Under the pieces are notes generated by a model. It made no database searches. It had not been told where the DNA came from and worked only from the letters and a program-made list of their open reading frames with translations. The translations under genes and the position numbers were made by a program. Positions 19,132 to 26,418 of a DNA stretch of 26,418 nucleotides are shown here, in pieces. Source of the stretch: a virus; the IMG/VR virus record IMGVR_UViG_3300048042_000004, positions 1-26,418 of that record; one strand, given 5' to 3'. Numbering within the stretch: the stretch's first letter is position 1; every line of letters begins with the position of its first letter.

Positions 19132-21942
19132 ATAGACCCGATAAATATGGAAATCCTAATGGAAGCTACAAACGAAACGGCAGAGGCATTTGATGCTCTC
19201 AATGGCTCGCTAGGGGATATAAGTGGGCTTGTTGATGCTCTAAATGGAGCGTTCGATAGTCTTGAAACAACTGTTGATAGCTCAATGGGTGGAGCAGGAG
19301 AAGCTGTTTTGGGACTACAAACCCCAATTGATGATATAAGTGGCTCCATTGTGGGGTTACAAGCTCCTATAGTAGACATAGGAACGGCATTTGAAGCTCT
19401 TAACGCTCCAATTGATACTGTTAGTACGTCTATAGATGCAATATCAGGAGACGCAGACGCGGCAGCAACAGCCATTGACAGAATCGGAGCAGCAGGAACA
19501 GAAGCAGGAACCACAACAGCAGCAGGAATGACTGACGTAGCATCAAAGGTGGGAGGCATAGGAACATCTGCCGCAATCAGCCTCGGTGAAATAAGCGGCG
19601 CAGTTGACATTGCTAAAGCCTCTGTTAGCTCAATAAGTGAAGCAATCCCCGCTGTTGAAACTAGTTTTTCAGATTTGGCAGCAACGGCAACGGCAGCAAT
19701 GGGTGAAGTCGGTGGAGCTGCCATAAAAGCAGAGGCAGCCGTTGGTGAATCAGCCATGGGACAAGATGCAGCCATAACTGAAATATTAGCGGCATTTGAA
19801 AGAGAATCGGCAGCGGCAGAGGCAGCGGCAGCAGTACAAGCACAAGCATGTGGTGAAGCAGAACTCTATATGGATGAAGCTGCAAACGAAGAAATGCTAG
19901 TAATGGATAGAGAATCAGCAGCGGCACAAGCATTTGCCGACAAGGTAGCGGCAGCTGAAGCAGAAGCCGGAGGCGCTGCAAGAGGGGCTGGCGTTGCCGC
20001 AGGAGAAGCAGCCGGAGGCTTTGAATTATCCTTTAAGTCAATCATGGAAACACTCGCTCCTTTAGCCGTTATGTTTGGTATGTATGAGGGGGGCAAAGCA
20101 GTTTTTGAAGCTGGTGTTGAGGAAACCAATCAGTATAATTCCGCACAAGCACAACTTGTAAATCAACTTAAGAGTAGTAAAGATGCAATAGGCATGTCCG
20201 CTTCTCAACTTGATGCACTTGCTGATTCTACTTCAAAAGGTACCGCCGTTTCAGCGGCTATGAATTTAACAGCCGAATCGACTTTGCTAAACTTTAACGA
20301 AATTGGTAAAAGCTCTTTGCCAGCCGCAACACAAGCGGTTGACGATTTAGCAACTAAAATGGCTGTTGCTAAAGGGCAGGCAGTACCGTCACTTGCTCAA
20401 ATAACACAAGCTGCTAAAATGGTAGGCAAGGCAATGGAAGACCCTGCAACTGGAACTACGGCTTTTACAAGGGCGATGGTAACTTTCAGCCCTGTACAAG
20501 ACGCAGCTATCAAAGCCATGCAAAAAGCCGGAGACACAGCCGGAGCACAAAAATTACTTATGGAAGATTTGGCATCACAAACAGCGGGTGCGTCTGCGGC
20601 AGCGGCAGAAACTTTTCAAGGCAAAGTCGCCATGCTTAAAAAGCAAATGGACGATTTATCAGGTGGAATAGTAAACGGAGTAGAAACAGCACTTGAAGCA
20701 ATGGGCGTTGCTTTTGTGAATACTACAATGTTTTTAGAAAATCACAAGGCCGTGCTTGCCTTAGTTACAGGCGCTCTTGTTGGAATAGGAACAGCAATTT
20801 TTATATATATGTTACCAGCAATTGGAGCTGCAATAGTAGGGCTGGGAGGCATGGCGATAGCTGCTTGGGCTGCAATGGCACCGTTCCTTCCACTTATAGC
20901 AGCCTGTGCTTTACTTGCGTTAGGTGCATACGAACTTATAACAAATTGGGGAACAGTATGCTCGTTTTTTCAAGGCTTATGGAAAACGGTAAGTGAAGCG
21001 TTTGTGACAGCATGGGATGCAACGGTAAGCTTTTTGGCGGGTATTTGGTCAGACATTACAGGCGCGCTAGAAACGGCTTGGAATGCTGTTTCAAGCTTCT
21101 TTGTAGGACTATGGAACGGCATTGGTTCGGGAATAAAAACGGCTTGGGATACTATTAAAAGCTTTTTTGGCGGTATATGGAGTTGGATAACCTCGTTCTT
21201 TACACAGTGGGGGCCACTGATACTTGCTGTGCTAGTGCCGTTTATAGGCATACCGCTTTTAATATGGCAGCATTTTTCACAAATTAAAGATTGGCTAAGT
21301 GGGCTTTGGACTGATGTTACAAATGGAATTAAAACGTTTGTAGCAGACATTGCCGGCATTGTTCCCGAAATCGGTACAACAATCGTAAACGGATTTGACA
21401 GTGCAGTTACTTTTATTACAGATTTACCAGCGCAAATGCTCCAATGGGGCGAAGATGCAATAAACGGATTTATTAACGGCATTAAAAGCGCGGCCACTGG
21501 GCTTGCTGATGCTGTAAAAAATGTTGCAAGTACAGTTGCCTCTTATCTCCATTTTTCCGTGCCGGATATTGGGCCTCTTTCTGATGCCGATACATATGGT
21601 CCTGATATGATTAATCTTATTTCAAACGGTATTCTAAGTGGCATTCCAAACATCACTAGTGCCGCCAAACAAGCGGCTGCCGCTGTGTCCACTGCAATGC
21701 AACCTAGTAATGTTATCCCGATAACTGCGGCTTATACAGCGCAAATGACGGGCACATATGGAGCGTCTGCAATTTCGGGGCCATATGGTTCGGCTATAGC
21801 GGCAGGTAGTGGAAATGGCGCACCAGTATATAACATCACGGTCAGCGCGTCCGGTAACGTGGCACAGAGCAATCAACAACTAGCAACAACAATTAGCCAA
21901 GTCTTTATGCAAAATATAAAAACTCTTGGCAAGATCGGATAG
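19132..21942 (+). CDS. Tape measure protein
   Basis: AAAGGAGGT (19116-19124) lies only 7-8 nt before an in-frame ATA at 19132, but 22 nt before the first ATG (19147), so a non-standard ATA start is likely. The form from ATG 19147 is 931 residues. Residues 18-98 hold five 14-residue repeats (LQTPIDDISGSIVG, LQAPIVDIGTAFEA, LNAPIDTVSTSIDA and two earlier ones). Residues 100-290 are Ala-rich helical. Hydrophobic stretches lie at about 535-598 and 688-710. Trp-rich repeats occupy 600-690 (AFVTAWDATVSFLAGIW, VSSFFVGLWNGI), as in many tape measures. It sets tail length (by the usual ~1.5 A per residue, roughly 140 nm) and enters the cell envelope at infection. Confidence 0.92.
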   Translation: MDPINMEILMEATNETAEAFDALNGSLGDISGLVDALNGAFDSLETTVDSSMGGAGEAVLGLQTPIDDISGSIVGLQAPIVDIGTAFEALNAPIDTVSTSIDAISGDADAAATAIDRIGAAGTEAGTTTAAGMTDVASKVGGIGTSAAISLGEISGAVDIAKASVSSISEAIPAVETSFSDLAATATAAMGEVGGAAIKAEAAVGESAMGQDAAITEILAAFERESAAAEAAAAVQAQACGEAELYMDEAANEEMLVMDRESAAAQAFADKVAAAEAEAGGAARGAGVAAGEAAGGFELSFKSIMETLAPLAVMFGMYEGGKAVFEAGVEETNQYNSAQAQLVNQLKSSKDAIGMSASQLDALADSTSKGTAVSAAMNLTAESTLLNFNEIGKSSLPAATQAVDDLATKMAVAKGQAVPSLAQITQAAKMVGKAMEDPATGTTAFTRAMVTFSPVQDAAIKAMQKAGDTAGAQKLLMEDLASQTAGASAAAAETFQGKVAMLKKQMDDLSGGIVNGVETALEAMGVAFVNTTMFLENHKAVLALVTGALVGIGTAIFIYMLPAIGAAIVGLGGMAIAAWAAMAPFLPLIAACALLALGAYELITNWGTVCSFFQGLWKTVSEAFVTAWDATVSFLAGIWSDITGALETAWNAVSSFFVGLWNGIGSGIKTAWDTIKSFFGGIWSWITSFFTQWGPLILAVLVPFIGIPLLIWQHFSQIKDWLSGLWTDVTNGIKTFVADIAGIVPEIGTTIVNGFDSAVTFITDLPAQMLQWGEDAINGFINGIKSAATGLADAVKNVASTVASYLHFSVPDIGPLSDADTYGPDMINLISNGILSGIPNITSAAKQAAAAVSTAMQPSNVIPITAAYTAQMTGTYGASAISGPYGSAIAAGSGNGAPVYNITVSASGNVAQSNQQLATTISQVFMQNIKTLGKIG

Positions 21943-21957
21943 TGGGGAGGTGACAAA

Positions 21958-23337
21958 TTGGCTATTCAAGTTTTAATTGGAGGTGTGGATTATACTTGTG
22001 CAGAGGTTGGCGGTCAACTCGCCTCCGTTGTTGATTATGATGGATTTCAAATCAACGAGGATATTACCACGACCAACAAAAACTCCACATTCAACCTCTA
22101 CATTTATAATAACCTAATGCCTCCCCCAATGGGTGGGCAAGAGTGCGTGATACTCAACAATGGTGTCAAGGAGTTCGCGGGGATTATTATCGGGCCAACT
22201 GAGGATAACCCCTCGCCCGGCACTATGCTTTATCAAGTACAGTGCAAGGATTATGAGTTTTGGTTTGATAAGCGAATTGTGACACAGACTTACACAGGTG
22301 CAACGCTTGAAGTTATGGTAAACGACATAACATCAAATACCAATTTATCCGGTGCAGGATTTACAACTAACCATGTATATCCATCGGGTGTTATTATGTC
22401 ATCTACCAAAAAGTTTGACCACAAGCAAAGTACAGAGGCATGTAATGAATTAGCCAACTATGTTGGCTTCTTTTTTTATATTGACTACGACAAAGATGTG
22501 CATTTTGAGCCAGTATCAAATACGCCGTCACCTTTGCCAAATAACACGTTGCTACCTGATACAGCAGCAGGATCACAATATTATAACACTCTTGAATTTG
22601 TCGAAGATGTAAGCCAGCTCCGCAACCAAATTTATTACATCGGTCATTCACTTCCGCAACCACCACAATTAACGCAGCAATTCACCGGTGATGGACAAAC
22701 TTTATCATTTGACACTCTATACCAGCCAAAGCACAGCTTAAAAACAACCGATTTAACGGTTACAGTTGACGGAATAACGCAAACAAACGCTCTTGATATT
22801 TCAACTGCGCTACCTGGGACAGGAAATGCAGGAACGGTATATATTTATTATACAAATTCATCATTCCGTTTTTCTTCGCCTCCAACTACCGGTGCATTAA
22901 TTACAATTACATATTTTCCTATGTTACCGGCAGTAAATATGTTTAATGATCCTTTTGCTATTTCGGTTATGAAAAAGCGTGATTTGCTTGATGGCGTTTA
23001 TGAATATGCAATTAACGATCCAAAAATGAGCAGTACGGATGCAACATTGGTAACTATGGCAGGGATGTATCAGCTCCAAAAATATGGCTATCCGCATATT
23101 ACCGGAACATTCAACAGCTTTTTGCAAGGTTGGTCAATAGGGCAGTCTTTTAACTTGACAAGCAATCTGAGAATGGGTGGAAGATTCCAAAACCAATTAT
23201 TTTATGTTGTAAAAGTAACAAAAATATTGGTTCATTCCGACCCAACCGGTGATAATCCTATTGTTATAAATGGGATTGTAGTAGAAAACGCAATGCAATA
23301 TACAATTACGTTTTCAGACATTCCGTTTTACACTTGA
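21958..23337 (+). CDS. Tail hub / baseplate-like protein
   Basis: The start is TTG 21958 with GGGGAGGTGA (21943-21952). The 459-residue product opens MAIQVLIGGVDYTCAEVGGQ and is beta-rich. It contains GVKEFAGIIIGPTEDN, YQVQCKDYEFWFDKR, VGFFFYIDYDKDVHFEPV and a late ITGTFNSFLQGWSIGQSFNL, the domain order of phage hub proteins related to the tail-tip (gp27/Tal-like) fold. Position directly after the tape measure supports this. An inserted beta region (about 240-330) with FTGDGQTLSFDT and LTVTVDGITQ looks like an added carbohydrate-binding or Ig-type module. No peptidase motif is evident. A separate distal tail (Dit) gene is not seen. Confidence 0.72.
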   Translation: MAIQVLIGGVDYTCAEVGGQLASVVDYDGFQINEDITTTNKNSTFNLYIYNNLMPPPMGGQECVILNNGVKEFAGIIIGPTEDNPSPGTMLYQVQCKDYEFWFDKRIVTQTYTGATLEVMVNDITSNTNLSGAGFTTNHVYPSGVIMSSTKKFDHKQSTEACNELANYVGFFFYIDYDKDVHFEPVSNTPSPLPNNTLLPDTAAGSQYYNTLEFVEDVSQLRNQIYYIGHSLPQPPQLTQQFTGDGQTLSFDTLYQPKHSLKTTDLTVTVDGITQTNALDISTALPGTGNAGTVYIYYTNSSFRFSSPPTTGALITITYFPMLPAVNMFNDPFAISVMKKRDLLDGVYEYAINDPKMSSTDATLVTMAGMYQLQKYGYPHITGTFNSFLQGWSIGQSFNLTSNLRMGGRFQNQLFYVVKVTKILVHSDPTGDNPIVINGIVVENAMQYTITFSDIPFYT

Positions 23338-23345
23338 GGTGACTT

Positions 23346-23585
23346 ATGGACAATAGATTGGCAGCTTTAAACTTGGCTTATATGCAAAAGGAAACAGTGG
23401 ATGATACAGACGATAATACACTCATTCAGAAAATGACTGCCCCAATTGACAACGTGCAAGTTGATGACAGCCAATTAATACTTACTGCCGCTTTACCCAG
23501 CAACATGCAGTGGGGCGGATATGACACAAGCGGGGTATGGCACGATGCAGGATGGTTATGGGGAACATCGGGATATTGGGGGTAA
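23346..23585 (+). CDS. Small tail-tip protein (79 aa)
   Basis: TGAGGTGAC directly precedes ATG 23346. The acidic product starts MDNRLAALNLAYMQKETVDD and ends in a Trp/Gly-rich stretch (WHDAGWLWGTSGYWG). It is tightly packed between the hub and the gene at 23590, whose ribosome binding site (GGGGGT) lies in its last codons. No family recognised. Confidence 0.65.
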   Translation: MDNRLAALNLAYMQKETVDDTDDNTLIQKMTAPIDNVQVDDSQLILTAALPSNMQWGGYDTSGVWHDAGWLWGTSGYWG

Positions 23586-23589
23586 CGAT

Positions 23590-24060
23590 TTGAATTTAAA
23601 AAACGAAATAGGCTGGCATGGCGATCTTACATGTACTGTCCAAAACAAGGACGGTATTTTTTTGCGCGATTATCATTTCAAAAATGAAGCAACCAAATAT
23701 GCATTGTCTTATATTGCAGCAACTATAGCAAATGGGTGGACAGCTCCAACGCAAACTATCGTACCGCCATCAATAATTGAACTTGGCACAGGAACCGGAA
23801 CGCCAACGCCCTTAGACACTGGATTGTGGGCTCCGGCACCTGCAACAATCAACCCTTGCTCAATTGTGCAACAATATCTAGGCAACTATATACAGTTTGT
23901 TGCCGGTTGGCAACCGACCGCGCCGATACAAGGCGTATGGACAGAGGCAGGACTATTTGACACAGCCGGTAATCTATGGGCGCATGTCAGCCTCAATATC
24001 ACTATTAATGCCGGTGAAATGCTTACCGCACAATGGACGGTAGGATTTGTCGGGCTGTAA
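23590..24060 (+). CDS. Tail fibre/baseplate accessory protein
   Basis: I place the start at TTG 23590 (MNLKNEIGWHGDL), 7 nt after GGGGGT; an in-frame ATG at 23521 lies deep in the previous gene. The 156-residue product has FHFKNEATKYALSYIA-like helical sequence followed by a beta region ending WTEAGLFDTAGNLWAHVSLN and AQWTVGFVGL. The GLFD-G-LWA pattern occurs in tail-fibre and tail-tip proteins of Bacillota phages. It probably attaches fibres or forms part of the tip. Confidence 0.6.
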   Translation: MNLKNEIGWHGDLTCTVQNKDGIFLRDYHFKNEATKYALSYIAATIANGWTAPTQTIVPPSIIELGTGTGTPTPLDTGLWAPAPATINPCSIVQQYLGNYIQFVAGWQPTAPIQGVWTEAGLFDTAGNLWAHVSLNITINAGEMLTAQWTVGFVGL

Positions 24061-24075
24061 AAGGGAAGTGAACTA

Positions 24076-25158
24076 ATGTCTTTTAAACCAATAGTAGCAG
24101 GAGCAAAGCCTCTCGCCAGCGATGCAGACCAATACAGACTTGCAATGACAGGGCAAGCTGATGTGGGACAAGTTACATTTGCAAAGGCACAAACAACGCC
24201 AGCAGCTCCAACAGTTGCTATAAACACCACATCAGGAAATTTAAATGGCAGTTATCATTATAAAATTGTTTTGATTACCGGATTTCAAGAATCTGACGGC
24301 ACATATTGGGTTAATGGGTTCGCTCCATCTGCTGATAGCGCCTCTGTTTCTCCTGCAAATAAACAAGTAAACTTGTCCAGTATTGCAGTAGGCACAGCAG
24401 TTACAATCGGGCGTTTGATTTATCGCACAGATTCAGGTGGAGCAACTGGAACAGAAAAATTTTGCGGCGTAATTTGGGACAATGTAACAACAATTTATAC
24501 TGATAATTTGCCAGATTCAAGCCTTGGCACTAATATGCCAACTGCTGCAACTTCCGTAACAGTCACAAACATGACGTTAGGAAGTCCAAACATTTCTGTA
24601 TCTTCTACCAGTGGATTTCAAATAGGTGGCGTTGTAACCGGAAATGGTGTACCACTTGGAACAACAATTTTGTCTGTCACAAACAGTACAAATTTTGTTA
24701 TGAGTCAGGACGCGACATTAGCAGAGACAAGCGGAAACATTTCGGTTTACCCATTGAATGGCGTCGCGTACGGCACAGCTATTCCAGCAAATGTGCCAAC
24801 TACAAATACCACAGGCAGTTATCTTATAAGCGCACCTAATGCAACATCTGATGTTCTGATTACAAGTACAAGTGCAACAAATGTATTAGCATATATGCCA
24901 ACAGCAGCAGGAAATTTTGAAATATTGTCTTATATAAGGGTGGTAACAGCTACTACAATAGTGAGCATAACAATTACTTATACTGATGGTGGTGGTGCGC
25001 AGACTTTAATCGTTTTACCCTCTCAAGCTCTTTTAGTCGGTAGCAATATGCTACTTCCAATGTTTATTAATTCGGCAGCAAATCAGCAAATAACAATAAC
25101 TGTCACAGTCGGAACAACAAATCAAGTGTATGTTTCAGCAAGCATAGTGGGGGTGTAA
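24076..25158 (+). CDS. Beta-rich tail fibre-like protein
   Basis: AAGGGAAGTG precedes ATG 24076. The 360-residue Ser/Thr/Asn-rich product has three beta modules: an opening MSFKPIVAGAKPLASDADQY, an FN3-like segment (GSYHYKIVLITGFQESDGTY, GRLIYRTDSGG), a second repeat-like segment (NISVSSTSGFQIGGVVTGNG), and a C-terminal receptor-binding-like region (SYIRVVTATTIVSITITYTD, SASIVGV). Composition and position after the hub suit an adhesin or tail fibre. The receptor cannot be guessed. Confidence 0.65.
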   Translation: MSFKPIVAGAKPLASDADQYRLAMTGQADVGQVTFAKAQTTPAAPTVAINTTSGNLNGSYHYKIVLITGFQESDGTYWVNGFAPSADSASVSPANKQVNLSSIAVGTAVTIGRLIYRTDSGGATGTEKFCGVIWDNVTTIYTDNLPDSSLGTNMPTAATSVTVTNMTLGSPNISVSSTSGFQIGGVVTGNGVPLGTTILSVTNSTNFVMSQDATLAETSGNISVYPLNGVAYGTAIPANVPTTNTTGSYLISAPNATSDVLITSTSATNVLAYMPTAAGNFEILSYIRVVTATTIVSITITYTDGGGAQTLIVLPSQALLVGSNMLLPMFINSAANQQITITVTVGTTNQVYVSASIVGV

Positions 25159-25160
25159 TA

Positions 25161-25667
25161 ATGGCTGAAATATTAGGATTAGGATATGACCCATCACAAT
25201 ATACCGAGCATCAAGCAGTAAATACATCATTAAGTTCAACAACTTTGACAACTTTAATAAGTGTGACAGGTCAGGGAATGCTAGAAGCGGCATTGATAAC
25301 TGCAACCACTACAACTACAACAGCACCAGAAATCGTTATAACTGTTGATGGTACAGTTATCTTGGATTTAGTACAGCCAACAGGTGCCGAAGGTTCGTCA
25401 GCAATGGGGATAGTTTTTTCACCAAACCTCAAATATAGTTCCTCAAGTTCAGACTATATAAGCGGAATGGAAAATCTTTTTGGAGGCAGTATCACTGTCT
25501 CTAATTTGCAAGTAGTTGCTTTCCCCAACGCCTCACAAGTCACATTAGGAAGTACCGGATATTCAGGCATCGTTGCTATAGATCAGCCAATCTATTTTAA
25601 ACAATCACTTTTGATACAAGTTAAAGGTGTTTCTGGACTTAAGGCATATGCGAAAGTGAGGTATTAA
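25161..25667 (+). CDS. Tail tip/fibre protein (168 aa)
   Basis: GGGGGTG precedes ATG 25161. The product starts MAEILGLGYDPSQYTEHQAV, is Thr/Ser-rich and beta-rich in the middle, and ends with FKQSLLIQVKGVSGLKAYAK. Its style and length resemble the C-terminal module of the gene upstream, so the two may form a mixed fibre. No enzymatic motif is visible. Confidence 0.6.
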   Translation: MAEILGLGYDPSQYTEHQAVNTSLSSTTLTTLISVTGQGMLEAALITATTTTTTAPEIVITVDGTVILDLVQPTGAEGSSAMGIVFSPNLKYSSSSSDYISGMENLFGGSITVSNLQVVAFPNASQVTLGSTGYSGIVAIDQPIYFKQSLLIQVKGVSGLKAYAKVRY

Positions 25668-25669
25668 TC

Positions 25670-25999
25670 ATGAATTACACAATTGAAAACGGAATAGTTT
25701 ATCTTAATGACGGAAAAGGTCAATGCTGTATCGGCAACGCAGAGCAGTACAGCACAACCACAACAGCTACTCAAACGGTTTACCAGTGGCAGAAATTTAA
25801 TACGACCACAGGGCAGTATGAGGATGATACTGCCAACACAACGCCCATAAATGGTATAACGCCTACGAATGGGCAAGTAACGGTTGCAATAGCCCCAGTA
25901 CCTACAATGCCAACATTAGAAGAACTACAAGCCAACCAGTTAACCATAATGAGTGCATTGGCAGACCTATACACAACCATATTAGGGGGTGCTTCGTAA
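25670..25999 (+). CDS. Small tail-associated protein (109 aa)
   Basis: GTGAGG precedes ATG 25670. The N-terminal half has a short beta region (MNYTIENGIVYLNDGKGQCC), then a linker-like Thr/Gln-rich part. The last 30 residues (PTLEELQANQLTIMSALADL) form a helix of the type seen in small proteins just before the lysis genes of Bacillota phages (XkdW-like position). Stop and next start overlap as TAATG. Confidence 0.6.
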   Translation: MNYTIENGIVYLNDGKGQCCIGNAEQYSTTTTATQTVYQWQKFNTTTGQYEDDTANTTPINGITPTNGQVTVAIAPVPTMPTLEELQANQLTIMSALADLYTTILGGAS

Positions 26000-26139
26000 T
26001 GGCACAATTATTTTTTGTGTTGATACAAAACCACATGAGGACGCTTTCACAAGTTCCCACAGCTTTACAAAGTGATGTTCAAGCACTTCTTACGGCGGCA
26101 GGACTTGACGCAAACGGCAATCCGATTACAACATCATAA
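25999..26139 (+). CDS. CD1375-like small protein (46 aa)
   Basis: ATG 25999 overlaps the previous stop. The product MAQLFFVLIQNHMRTLSQVP continues TALQSDVQALLTAAGL and ends with a short polar tail. The pattern (short hydrophobic start, LI, then T-VP and a helix) resembles the CD1375 family, usually encoded between tail and lysis genes in clostridial phages. Its role is unknown. Terminator-like hairpins follow. Confidence 0.6.
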   Translation: MAQLFFVLIQNHMRTLSQVPTALQSDVQALLTAAGLDANGNPITTS

Positions 26140-26147
26140 TCATTTTA

Positions 26148-26169
26148 AACGCCGCAGGACGTTATTTTT
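26148..26169 (+). terminator. Weak hairpin with T-run after the tail genes
   Basis: AACG-CC (26148-26152 region) pairs with GG-CGTT (26157-26162 region) with a bulge, followed by ATTTTTA. It is the first of two hairpins ending the tail operon. Confidence 0.5.
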
Positions 26170-26171
26170 AT

Positions 26172-26203
26172 GCGCTCCGGCAAACGTCGGAGCGCAATCT
26201 TTT
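26172..26203 (+). terminator. Strong terminator before the lysin
   Basis: GCGCTCCG (26172-26179) pairs perfectly with CGGAGCGC (26188-26195) around an 8-nt loop, followed by AATCTTTT. It lies 17 nt before the lysin start. Confidence 0.75.
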
Positions 26204-26219
26204 ATGAAAGGGAAAACAC

Positions 26220-26418
26220 ATGAATGTAATTTCTTTTATTGCATTAGTTGCCCCCGGCGCGCAAGCAGCAATGAAAAGCAGTGACATACTCGCGTGTGTC
26301 GAAATGGCGCAGATTGCAGAGGAAACCGGATGGCTTGCACATGCTCCCGGAAACAACGTGGGTGGCATTAAAGCAGATAGCAATTGGCACGGCGCAACGC
26401 AAATCCTCACTACAGAAG
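26220..26418 (+). CDS. Endolysin, glucosaminidase type (partial)
   Basis: GAAAGGGAA precedes ATG 26220; the frame is open to the right edge, giving 66 residues of a truncated gene. The sequence MNVISFIALVAPGAQAAMKS, then ILACVEMAQIAEETGW with a probable catalytic glutamate at position 34 or 35, and NNVGGIKADSNWHGATQ match the start of the glucosaminidase (FlgJ/autolysin-like, PF01832) family. It would cleave the glycan strand of host peptidoglycan at lysis. The cell-wall-binding part lies outside the window. No holin is seen before it, so the holin is probably downstream. Confidence 0.85.
   Translation, partial: MNVISFIALVAPGAQAAMKSSDILACVEMAQIAEETGWLAHAPGNNVGGIKADSNWHGATQILTTE

Noticed and set aside
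19095-21497. Long reverse-strand frames opposite the tape measure
   Set aside because: Ala/Ser/Pro-rich shadow frames caused by the biased codons of the tape measure; no ribosome binding sites.

Overview
The window is a stretch of a tailed-phage genome or prophage from a low-GC, Gram-positive host, most likely a clostridial Bacillota. This is inferred from AT-rich DNA, strong AGGAGG-type ribosome binding sites, frequent GTG/TTG starts, and Bacillota-phage families (DUF1492 late regulator, AntA antirepressor, CD1375-like and YjcQ-like small proteins). Gene order is that of a long, non-contractile-tailed (siphovirus-like) phage: there is a tape measure and a single tube-like protein and no sheath gene. 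The antirepressor suggests a temperate phage. Neither end is a natural boundary: the first gene is cut at its 5' end and the last (a lysin) at its 3' end.

Layout. 1-1450: end of the early/middle region, with small overlapping genes (two share a duplicated C-terminal module, one carries a Lar-type zinc-ribbon), a 30-residue membrane peptide and a DUF1492/ArpU-type late regulator. 1451-2090: no protein gene; a terminator, tRNA-Gln(TTG), a structured spacer, tRNA-Asn(GTT), then a second structured RNA with mutually exclusive pairings ending in a terminator-like hairpin. 2091-6347: packaging, with a small-terminase-like gene, a 0.8-kb non-coding spacer with repeated TGCACA motifs, a RepL-like winged-helix gene, a small zinc-finger-like gene and the large terminase. 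6328-15813: head and connector genes (portal fused to a Mu-F-like domain, membrane protein, protease-scaffold fusion, major capsid protein with an Ig/FN3-like insert, connectors, tail completion, tail tube).

15814-19130 mixes an accessory island into the tail operon. After a strong terminator comes an AntA antirepressor, then the tail assembly chaperone pair, whose second half has no start codon and is reached by a canonical -1 slippery heptamer (A AAA AAC) followed by a hairpin. Then come small genes on both strands with their own sigma-A-like promoters and terminators, including a SHOCT-domain protein and a YjcQ-like protein. 19132-26139 resumes the tail module: tape measure (whose ribosome binding site fits an ATA codon better than the first ATG), hub-like protein, and fibre/baseplate accessory proteins. 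26220 to the end is a glucosaminidase-type endolysin.

The regulator at 1028 probably activates the late operon. Terminases package DNA through the portal, the protease-scaffold protein matures the head, and the chaperones load the tape measure while the tube polymerises. Family names come from recognising motifs by eye; no database search was possible.
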